A stretch of 5,644 nucleotides of DNA. It comes from Actinomycetes bacterium (GTDB lineage: Bacteria > Actinomycetota > Acidimicrobiia > Acidimicrobiales > CADCSY01). The position numbers and the translations under genes were made by a program. The notes under the pieces were generated by a model, which did not search any database, was not told where the DNA came from, and worked only from the letters and a program-made list of their open reading frames with translations. The stretch lies in the NCBI GenBank assembly GCA_025464025.1, contig JAODBP010000282.1, forward strand, positions 1-5,644, in the 5' to 3' direction. Of the stretch, positions 1-5,644 are shown piece by piece (within the stretch, counting starts at the first letter, position 1; every line of letters starts with the position of its first letter).

Positions 1-1125
1 GCCCGGCACGCCGCCGACGAGGCCGCGGCCCACGCCGACGAGGTCGACCGCGACGCCCGCTTCCCGATCGAGGCGATCACCGCCCTCCGCGAAGAGGGCC
101 TGCTCGGGCTGCTCGTGCCGGCCGCCCTCGGCGGCGAGGGGGCGACCGTCGGGCAGGTGGCCGAGGTCGTCGAGGTCCTGGGCCGGTCGTGCGCCACGAC
201 GGCGATGGTCTACGCCATGCATCAGATCCAGGTGAACTGCCTGGTCCGCCACGGCACCACGCCGACGATCCAGCGCTACCTCCGCGAGGTCGCCACCGAC
301 GGCCTGCTCCTGGCGTCGGCCACCACCGAGGTCGGCGTGGGCGGCGACACCCGCTCCAGCGTCTGCGCCGTCGAGCGCGATGGCGACCGGTTCCGGCTCG
401 AGAAGCAGGCGCCGGTCATCTCCTACGGCGAGCACGCCGACGGCATCCTCGCCACGGCCCGGCGCACGACCGACAGCCCGCCGAACGACCAGGTGATGGC
501 CGTCTGTCGACGGCCCCAGGTTGAGCTCGAGCGGCTCAGCGACTGGGACACGATCGGGTTCCGCGGCACCTGCAGCAACGGCTTCCGCCTCACCGCGTCC
601 GACGACGCGGCGTGGATCCTGCCCGTGCCCTACGCCGAGATCTCCAGCCAGACCATGCTCCCGACCTCGCACGTGGTGTGGGCCTCGGTGTGGCTCGGCC
701 TGGCCACCGCCGCGGCCGAGACGGCCAAGCGGTACGTGCAGGCCGAAGCCCGCAAGAAGCCGGGCACCACCCCGCCGGCCGCCCTCCACCTGGCCGAGCT
801 CGTCGGCGTGCACCAGCAGTTCGTCGACCTGGCCCGCGGGGCCGCCCGCCGCTACGACGCCCTGGCCCACGACCCCGACGCCCTCGACGGCATGGCGTTC
901 GCCATCGCCATGAACAGCCTCAAGGTGTCGGCCTCCGAGCTGGTGGTCGACATCGTCCACCGGGCGCTCACCATCTGCGGCCTCGCCGGCTACGCCAACC
1001 AGTCGCCGTGGTCGATGAGCCGGCTGCTCCGCGACGCCCATGGCGCCGCCCTCATGGTGAACAACGACCGGCTCACGGCCAACAACGCGCAGATGCTGCT
1101 CATCCACCGGGGGTCGCTGGCATGA
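1..1125 (+). CDS. Acyl-CoA dehydrogenase-fold flavoprotein (5' end cut by window edge)
   Basis: The frame is open from base 1 to the TGA at 1123-1125. It gives 374 visible residues, so only about 10-25 N-terminal residues are missing compared with usual family members (380-400). The N-terminal helical domain shows the family pattern FPIEAITAL, then EGLLGLLVP and GG near visible residues 21-43. The middle beta-domain carries a TE-x-x-x-GGDT segment (about 109-117), the usual flavin/substrate region, followed by the K-x-x-x-IS-Y-G-x-x-AD pattern. The C-terminal helical domain ends with a CGLAGY segment (about 326-331) and LLRDAHG (about 342-348). The glutamate that normally follows RDA by seven residues in medium-chain-type enzymes is Val353 here, followed by Asn-Asn-Asp. 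The protein may therefore not be a classical alpha,beta-dehydrogenase. It could use a base placed elsewhere, as isovaleryl-CoA dehydrogenase does, or act as a flavin monooxygenase of the same fold. Its stop overlaps the ligase start, so an aminoacyl-carrier-protein substrate is plausible (inference). Confidence 0.9.
   Translation, partial: ARHAADEAAAHADEVDRDARFPIEAITALREEGLLGLLVPAALGGEGATVGQVAEVVEVLGRSCATTAMVYAMHQIQVNCLVRHGTTPTIQRYLREVATDGLLLASATTEVGVGGDTRSSVCAVERDGDRFRLEKQAPVISYGEHADGILATARRTTDSPPNDQVMAVCRRPQVELERLSDWDTIGFRGTCSNGFRLTASDDAAWILPVPYAEISSQTMLPTSHVVWASVWLGLATAAAETAKRYVQAEARKKPGTTPPAALHLAELVGVHQQFVDLARGAARRYDALAHDPDALDGMAFAIAMNSLKVSASELVVDIVHRALTICGLAGYANQSPWSMSRLLRDAHGAALMVNNDRLTANNAQMLLIHRGSLA
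1122..1125 (+). other. ATGA stop/start overlap, flavoprotein to ligase
   Basis: The ATG of the ligase (1122-1124) shares bases with the TGA of the flavoprotein gene (1123-1125). This fixes the likely ligase start and suggests termination-reinitiation. Confidence 0.8.
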
Positions 1126-2048
1126 CGATGACCGACCGCTCCCCCCTCGACGAGGCGTCCGCCTTCCGCGACGAGCTGGTGGCCGCCGGCATCCTGCTCG
1201 ATCTGGGCAGCGACGGCATCTACGGCCGCTCGGCGGCGTTCGAGTCGGTCGTCGACGGGCTCCTCGACCTCCTCGCCCGCACCACCGCGCCGATGGGCGC
1301 CACGGCCGTGCGGTTCCCGCCGGTCATGCCGCGGCACGTGTTCGAGCGCACCGACTACCTGCGGTCGTTCCCCGACCTGACCGGCTCGGTGCACTCCTTC
1401 ACCGGCTCCGACCGCGACCACGCCAAGCTCCTGGCCACCGCCGACGCCGGCGACGACTGGTCGGCGCACCTCACCCCGTCCGAGGCCATGCTCGTGCCGG
1501 CGGTGTGCCACCCGCTCTACCCGACCCAGGCCGGCGAGCTGCCCGAGGGCGGCCGGCTGTTCGACGTGATGGGCTGGTCGTTCCGCCACGAGCCGTCGCC
1601 CGACCCGGCCCGGATGCAGTCGTTCCGCATCCAGGAGTACGTGTTCCTCGGCTCGCCGGACGACGCCCAGGCCCACCGCGACGGCTGGATCGACCGCGGC
1701 CTCGAGCTGCTCGGCAGCCTCGGCCTCGACGTGCGGGCCGAGGTGGCCAACGACCCGTTCTTCGGCCGGCTCGGCACCATGCTGGCCAACAACCAGGTCG
1801 ACGAGGAGCTCAAGTACGAGGTCGTCACGACCGTCGGTTCGAGCGAGCGACCCACGGCGATCATGTCGTCGAACTGCCACCGCGACCACTTCACCGATCC
1901 GTTCGCCATCGAGGGCCCGGGCGGCGCCGAGGCCCACTCGGCCTGCGTCGGCTTCGGCATCGAGCGGGTGACGCTCGGCCTCTTCCGCCGCCACGGCATG
2001 GCGCCGACGCGGTGGGATCCCGCCGTGCGGGGACGGCTCTGGCCGTGA
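1122..2048 (+). CDS. Amino acid:[carrier protein] ligase (class II aaRS-like, SerRS-derived)
   Basis: This encodes 308 residues. In the known family, such enzymes activate a small amino acid with ATP and transfer it to the phosphopantetheine thiol of a small carrier protein instead of tRNA. They are catalytic-core relatives of the methanogenic-type, zinc-dependent seryl-tRNA synthetase. Visible evidence: class II motif 2 appears as FRHE at 154-157, a loop with Arg164, then FRIQE at 168-172. Motif 3 appears as GFGIER at 277-282. Cys129, Glu172 and Cys275 are spaced as expected for the three active-site zinc ligands. The tRNA-binding N-terminal arm of SerRS is absent, which argues against tRNA charging. 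The ATG at 1122 overlaps the upstream stop (ATGA), with a weak G-rich stretch at 1109-1113 in front. A second ATG at 1128 cannot be excluded. The frame is open further upstream, but that stretch lies inside the flavoprotein gene and looks unlike the family. Its specificity (glycine or alanine in the studied homologues) cannot be read from sequence here. Confidence 0.9.
   Translation: MTMTDRSPLDEASAFRDELVAAGILLDLGSDGIYGRSAAFESVVDGLLDLLARTTAPMGATAVRFPPVMPRHVFERTDYLRSFPDLTGSVHSFTGSDRDHAKLLATADAGDDWSAHLTPSEAMLVPAVCHPLYPTQAGELPEGGRLFDVMGWSFRHEPSPDPARMQSFRIQEYVFLGSPDDAQAHRDGWIDRGLELLGSLGLDVRAEVANDPFFGRLGTMLANNQVDEELKYEVVTTVGSSERPTAIMSSNCHRDHFTDPFAIEGPGGAEAHSACVGFGIERVTLGLFRRHGMAPTRWDPAVRGRLWP
2045..2048 (+). 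other. GTGA stop/start overlap, ligase to DUF1839
   Basis: The GTG at 2045-2047 overlaps the TGA at 2046-2048. A G-rich stretch at 2029-2036 (GGGGACGG) is a possible but distant ribosome binding site. The overlap is the main support for this start. Confidence 0.75.
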
Positions 2049-3010
2049 CCGCCCGGCTGCTGGGCCTCGACGCCGCCACCTACGAGGCCCACCCGCTGCA
2101 CACCCACGAGCGGACGTGGACGGAGACCAACTGCTACGTCGACCTCTGGATCGAGGTGCTCCACGCCCTCGGCCTCGATCCCCTCGCCGGTGCGGCGTTC
2201 ACCCTGAGCACCGACTTCGAGGGTGACCAGTGGACGTTCTTCAAGTACCCGCCCGAGGACCTCCGGCGCCTCTACGGCATCGACGTGTCGGAGATGAACG
2301 CGTGGCGGCCGCTCGCCCACCACGTCGTCGAGCAGCTCGGCCTCGGTCGGCTGCTCACCATCGAGGCCGACGCCTGGTACCTGCCCGACACGGCCGGCGT
2401 CTCCTACGGCATCGGCCACACCAAGACGACGATCGTCCCCGAGTCGATCGACGTGGCCGGGCGCCGGCTCGGCTACTTCCACAACGCCGGCTACTTCGAG
2501 CTCGAGGGTGACGACTTCGACGGCACCCTCCGCGTCGGCGCCGGACCCGAGGTGCTGCCGCCCTACGTCGAGGTGGTGCGGCTCGAACGGCTCCGCCGGG
2601 GCGACGACCTCCTGCCCGACGTGCTGGCCCTCACCGCCGACCACCTGGCCCGCCGGCCCAGCGACAACCCGATGGTGCGGTTCAAGAAGCGCCTGGAGGA
2701 GGACCTCCCGTGGCTGGCCGCCGAGGGCGTGGAGGCGTTCCACCAGTACGCGTTCGGCACGTGCCGCCAGAGCGGGGCGACGGCCGAGCTGGCCGCCAGC
2801 TTCGTCGACTGGCTGGGCGCCCGCGGCGAGGCCGGCCTCGCTCCCGTGGCCGAGCGGTTCCGCTCCCTGTCCGACGCGGTGAAGTCGCTGCAGTTCGGCC
2901 TGGCCCGCGCCGCCCGGGGCCGCGACGTCGACCTCGACACGCCGCTCGGGACGATGGCGCGCGACTGGGACGAGGCCCTCGGCGCCCTGGCCGCGCGCTA
3001 TGGCGCCTGA
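2045..3010 (+). CDS. DUF1839 family protein, candidate papain-like acyltransferase
   Basis: This encodes 321 residues and I recognise it as a DUF1839-type protein, a family usually seen beside amino acid:carrier protein ligases. It has no established function that I know of. The N-terminal half (about 1-160) contains TETNCYVDLW, with Cys30 at the start of a predicted helix. A strand-like segment with Asp109 and Tyr112 follows, then GIGHTKTTIV with His125, then YFHNAGYFEL with Asn147. This order of Cys, a beta segment, His and Asn/Asp resembles the C39/papain-like fold of BtrH, which moves an acyl group from a carrier protein to an amine in butirosin biosynthesis. The catalytic assignment is my inference. 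The C-terminal half (about 175-321) is mostly helical and rich in Arg, Ala and Leu. The GTG start at 2045 overlaps the ligase stop (GTGA). An in-frame GTG at 2012 exists but would add residues unlike the family. There is no signal peptide or membrane segment, so it is cytoplasmic. Confidence 0.85.
   Translation: MTARLLGLDAATYEAHPLHTHERTWTETNCYVDLWIEVLHALGLDPLAGAAFTLSTDFEGDQWTFFKYPPEDLRRLYGIDVSEMNAWRPLAHHVVEQLGLGRLLTIEADAWYLPDTAGVSYGIGHTKTTIVPESIDVAGRRLGYFHNAGYFELEGDDFDGTLRVGAGPEVLPPYVEVVRLERLRRGDDLLPDVLALTADHLARRPSDNPMVRFKKRLEEDLPWLAAEGVEAFHQYAFGTCRQSGATAELAASFVDWLGARGEAGLAPVAERFRSLSDAVKSLQFGLARAARGRDVDLDTPLGTMARDWDEALGALAARYGA
3000..3010 (+). other. 11-base gene overlap, DUF1839 to GH2
   Basis: The GH2 ATG at 3000-3002 lies upstream of the DUF1839 TGA at 3008-3010, so the two genes share 11 bases in different frames. 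No purine-rich ribosome binding site is visible just upstream. Confidence 0.75.
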
Positions 3011-5330
3011 GCGCTCTGTCGTCCCTGCCGGGGGCTGGACCTGCCGACCCACCCCGGCCGGCGAGGTCACCACCCCCGACGCCCTCGACGACCTCGACTG
3101 GGTGCCGGCCGCCGTGCCCGGCACCGCCGCCGGCGCCTGGCGCGAGGCCGGGCGGTGGGCGGTGCCCGACGACCACGACTTCGACGCCGAGGACTGGTGG
3201 TTCCGGACGCGGGTCACCGGTGCCGCCGGTCCGCAGGTCCTGCGGCTCGACGGCCTGGCCACCCTCGCCGAGGTGTGGTGGCGGGGCCAGCTCGTGCTCC
3301 GCAGCGAGAGCATGTTCCAGCCCCACCGGGTCGACGTCGAGGCCACCGGTGACGACGAGCTGGCCATCCGCTTCCTCGCCTTCGGGCCGGTCGTGTCGGC
3401 CCGCCACCCGCGAGGCCGATGGCGCACCCGGCTGGTCGAGCACCAGCACCTGCGCTGGCACCGCACCACGTTCCTCGGCCGCATGCCGGGCTGGGCGTCG
3501 ATCGCCGCCCCGGTCGGGCCGTGGCGCCCGGTCACCGTCGAGCCCGTCGTTGAGGCCCCCCGGCTGGGCCGGGTCTGGTGCGACGGCGCCGACGGCGTCG
3601 TCGAGGTGGCCGGCGCCACCACCGTCGAGGTCGACGGCGTGGCCGTGCCCGTGGTCGACGGCGTCGCCCGGGTGGCCGACGTCGATCGCTGGTGGCCCCA
3701 CACCCACGGCCCACCGGTGCGCCACCCGGTCGTGGCCGACGGGCACGACCTCGGCCTCGTCGGCTTCCGCACCGTCGAGGCCGACCGCACCGGCGACGGC
3801 TTCCGGCTGGTGGTGAACGGCACGCCGATCTTCGCCCGGGGCGCCTGCTGGGTGCCGCCCGACGTGGTGACCCTGGCCGCCGACCCCCGACCCGCCCTCG
3901 AGCGAGCGCGGGATGCCGGCATGAACCTGGTGCGGATCACCGGGACGACGGTCTGGGAGGACGACCGGTTCTGGGACGCCTGCGACGAGCTCGGCCTGCT
4001 CGTGTGGCAGGACTGCATGTTCGCCAACGTCGACCCGCCCGACGACGAGGCGTTCCTCGCCACCGCCGAGGACGAGCTGACCGCCCAGCTCGGCGCCCTC
4101 CGCCACCGCGCCGCGCTCGCCGTCGTGTGCGGCGGCAGCGAGGTCGAGCAGCAGGCGGCCATGCTCGGGCTGCCGGCCGACCGACGGGCCATGCCGCTCT
4201 TCGACACGCACCTGCCCAAGCTGCTCGACCGGCTCGGGCTCGACGTGCCGTACGTCCCGTCGTCGCCGACGGGGGGCGACCTCCCGTTCCAGCCCGGCGC
4301 GGGCATCGCCCACTACTACGGGGTCGGCGCCTACCTCCGCCCGCTCGACGACGCCCGCCGGGCCGGCGTGCGCTTCGCCGCCGAGAGCCTGGCCTTCGCC
4401 ACCCCGCCGGAGCGCGAGGCCGTGGACTCGTGGTTCGGCACCGCCGCCGTGGCCGGCCACCACCCGGCCTGGAAGTGGGCCGTGCCGCGCGACAACGGCT
4501 CGCCGTGGGACTTCGAGGACGTGCGCGACCACTACGTCGGAGCGCTGTTCGGCGTCGACGTGGCCGGGCTCCGCGCCACGGATGCCGAGCGCTACCTCGA
4601 CCTGGGGCGGGCGGCCGTCGCCCACCTCGTCGAGGCCACGTTCACCGAGTGGCGCCGACCGGGCTCGTCGTGCGACGGCGGCCTCGTGCTCGCCCTGCGC
4701 GACCTGTGGCCGGGCGCCGGGTGGGGCGTGCTCGACGCCGCCGGCCGGCCCAAGGCCCCGTGGTGGGCCATGCGCCGGGTGCTCCGGCCCCTCGCCCTGC
4801 TCGCCACCGACGAGGGGCTCAACGGCCTGCACCTCCACGTCGTGAACGACACGCCGGAGCCGGTCACGGGGGCGATCGAGGTCGAGCTGTTCGATGCCAC
4901 CGGCCGCCGCCTGGAGGCGGGCACGCTGCCGGTCTCGGTCGCCGGCCGGGACGGCACCACCCTGTCGGCCGACTCGGCGTTCGAGGGGTTCCGCGACCTC
5001 ACCTACGCCTACCGGTTCGGCCCGCAGGCCTACGACGTGGTCGTCGCGACCCTCCGCGACGACGCCGGCGCCGAGCTGGCCCACGTCGTGCACCCGGTCG
5101 GCGGCCCGGCCCGCTCGATCGTGCCTTCGATCGGCCTGGGCGCCGTGCTCGACGGCGACGTCCTGGTCGTCACCACCGACCGCTTCGCCCAGCACGTGGT
5201 CGTCGAAGGCGGTGACCCCGACGACTCGTGGTTCCACCTGCCCCCCGGGGGCACCCGTCGGATCGCCCTGCGCGACCCGGCCCGGGTCGAGGTCCGGGCC
5301 CTCAACACGACCGAGGTCGTGCGGCCGTGA
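3000..5330 (+). CDS. Glycoside hydrolase family 2, beta-mannosidase-like protein
   Basis: This encodes 776 residues. The domain order follows GH2 beta-mannosidases. An N-terminal jelly roll (about 10-180) carries the EDWWFRTRV and SMFQPHRVDV patterns. A very short Ig-like linker domain (about 188-262) follows. A TIM barrel (about 265-600) begins with VNGTPIFARGACW and includes MNLVRI, then DELGLLVWQDCMFAN. C-terminal beta-sandwich domains (about 605-776) end the protein. The acid/base glutamate is probably Glu381 in CGGSE, and the nucleophile is probably Glu462 in FAAES. The usual Asn before the acid/base is Ser380, the Asn of the usual GANW is Cys283, and no WDW motif is seen near 158-176. 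Both catalytic glutamates remain, so hydrolysis is possible, but the sugar specificity may differ from mannosides. The start MAPERSVV is not a signal peptide, so it probably works in the cytoplasm. ATG 3000 lies within the DUF1839 gene with an 11-base overlap and no clear ribosome binding site, suggesting coupled translation. The substrate is unknown. Confidence 0.88.
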   Translation: MAPERSVVPAGGWTCRPTPAGEVTTPDALDDLDWVPAAVPGTAAGAWREAGRWAVPDDHDFDAEDWWFRTRVTGAAGPQVLRLDGLATLAEVWWRGQLVLRSESMFQPHRVDVEATGDDELAIRFLAFGPVVSARHPRGRWRTRLVEHQHLRWHRTTFLGRMPGWASIAAPVGPWRPVTVEPVVEAPRLGRVWCDGADGVVEVAGATTVEVDGVAVPVVDGVARVADVDRWWPHTHGPPVRHPVVADGHDLGLVGFRTVEADRTGDGFRLVVNGTPIFARGACWVPPDVVTLAADPRPALERARDAGMNLVRITGTTVWEDDRFWDACDELGLLVWQDCMFANVDPPDDEAFLATAEDELTAQLGALRHRAALAVVCGGSEVEQQAAMLGLPADRRAMPLFDTHLPKLLDRLGLDVPYVPSSPTGGDLPFQPGAGIAHYYGVGAYLRPLDDARRAGVRFAAESLAFATPPEREAVDSWFGTAAVAGHHPAWKWAVPRDNGSPWDFEDVRDHYVGALFGVDVAGLRATDAERYLDLGRAAVAHLVEATFTEWRRPGSSCDGGLVLALRDLWPGAGWGVLDAAGRPKAPWWAMRRVLRPLALLATDEGLNGLHLHVVNDTPEPVTGAIEVELFDATGRRLEAGTLPVSVAGRDGTTLSADSAFEGFRDLTYAYRFGPQAYDVVVATLRDDAGAELAHVVHPVGGPARSIVPSIGLGAVLDGDVLVVTTDRFAQHVVVEGGDPDDSWFHLPPGGTRRIALRDPARVEVRALNTTEVVRP
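5327..5330 (+). other. GTGA stop/start overlap, GH2 to hydrolase
   Basis: The GTG at 5327-5329 overlaps the TGA at 5328-5330, repeating the junction type seen between the ligase and DUF1839 genes. Confidence 0.75.
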
Positions 5331-5644
5331 CCCCCACCTGGTTCGGCCCCGTCGATCGGCCCTTGTTCGGGTGGCTCCACGCCCCCGACGGCGGGACGGC
5401 GCGGGCGGGCGTGGTGCTCTGCCCGCCGACGGGCTACGAGGCCGTGTGCAGCCACCGCACGCTGCGGGTGGTGGCCGAGCGGCTGGCCGAGCTCGGCATC
5501 GCCGCCCTCCGCTTCGACTACGACGGCACCGGCGACTCGGCCGGCCGCCACGACGACCCCGGCCGGGTCGACGCGTGGGTCGGCAGCGTCGAGGCCGCCA
5601 CGACCCTCCTGCGCGCCGCCGGCGCGCCGGTCGTGGCCGCCGTG
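5327..5644 (+). CDS. Alpha/beta hydrolase, N-terminal part (3' end cut by window edge)
   Basis: The frame is open from GTG 5327 to the window end, giving 106 residues. The visible part matches the N-terminal half of a serine alpha/beta hydrolase. A short beta hairpin (RPLFGWLHAP) is followed by the first core strand GVVLCPPTGYE (residues 28-38), where the oxyanion-hole loop is expected. Next come a helix with SHRTLRVVAERLAELG and the strand-turn RFDYDGTGDSAG (62-73), very typical of the family. The GxSxG nucleophile elbow, catalytic acid and histidine would lie beyond the window, so activity cannot be judged. Similar hydrolases occur in exopolysaccharide, exosortase and secondary-metabolite clusters, where they act on esters, thioesters or amides. 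In this operon a carrier-protein thioesterase or deprotecting amidase is conceivable, but that is inference. The GTG start overlaps the GH2 stop (GTGA). No separate ribosome binding site stands out. Confidence 0.82.
   Translation, partial: MTPTWFGPVDRPLFGWLHAPDGGTARAGVVLCPPTGYEAVCSHRTLRVVAERLAELGIAALRFDYDGTGDSAGRHDDPGRVDAWVGSVEAATTLLRAAGAPVVAAV

Noticed and set aside
612..1121. Upstream in-frame extension of the ligase
   Set aside because: The frame is open, but the translation is Arg/Pro/Gly-rich shadow sequence within the flavoprotein gene. Family similarity begins only after ATG 1122.
1505..2044. Upstream extension of the DUF1839 frame
   Set aside because: It is a shadow of the ligase gene, rich in Pro and Arg. 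Family-like sequence (ARLLGLDAATYEAHPL) starts directly after GTG 2045.
1122..2048. Genuine seryl-tRNA synthetase
   Set aside because: It lacks the N-terminal tRNA-binding domain and is about 300 residues long. Core motifs and context fit the carrier-protein ligase family instead.
1517..4306. Very long antisense open frame (929 codons)
   Set aside because: It lies opposite three recognisable genes and translates into Ser/Arg/Pro-rich low-complexity sequence without family motifs. High GC content removes stop codons by chance.
3578..5215. Arg-rich + strand frame inside the GH2 gene
   Set aside because: It is a frame-shifted shadow of the GH2 gene with long Arg/Gly/Ala/Pro stretches and no motifs.
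2682..5237. Second long antisense open frame (851 codons)
   Set aside because: It is the mirror of the GH2 gene, made of Gly/Val/Ala/Arg/His runs, with no domain pattern and no start context.
5241..5251. C-run/G-run palindrome as a terminator or operator
   Set aside because: It is inside the GH2 coding sequence encoding PPGG, has no loop and no T-run after it, and is explained by GC-rich codons.

Overview
The window is GC-rich throughout, with codon third positions almost always G or C and many GAC, GAG, GCC and CGC codons. This points to a high-GC actinobacterium. An Acidimicrobiia-like lineage is my guess from composition only and has low confidence. Every coding base is on the + strand and there is no intergenic space. 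I see no RNA gene, mobile element, CRISPR array, promoter or terminator.

Five genes follow one another head to tail. (1) 1-1125 encodes an acyl-CoA dehydrogenase-fold flavoprotein that lacks only a short N-terminal piece. (2) 1122-2048 encodes a truncated class II aminoacyl-tRNA-synthetase homologue of the amino acid:[carrier protein] ligase type. (3) 2045-3010 encodes a DUF1839-family protein, which I read as a possible papain-like (BtrH-type) acyltransferase. (4) 3000-5330 encodes a glycoside hydrolase family 2, beta-mannosidase-like protein with an altered active site and no signal peptide. (5) 5327-5644 is the start of an alpha/beta hydrolase that runs off the right edge. All four junctions are overlapping (ATGA, GTGA, an 11-base overlap, GTGA), so this is one translationally coupled operon whose start and end lie outside the window.

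The most interesting reading is a tRNA-independent, carrier-protein-based amino acid pathway. An amino acid would be adenylated and loaded onto the phosphopantetheine arm of a small carrier protein, which is not in the window and is predicted just upstream. The flavoprotein would then modify it, the DUF1839 protein would transfer it to an unknown acceptor, and the GH2 protein and hydrolase would trim or deprotect the product. The logic resembles the AHBA side-chain branch of butirosin biosynthesis (load on ACP, flavin oxidation, BtrH transfer, deprotection), but it uses an unrelated loading enzyme. The ligase family is biochemically known from Bradyrhizobium. To my knowledge the pathway, its product and the DUF1839 activity are not established. 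The order of steps and the acceptor are inference.
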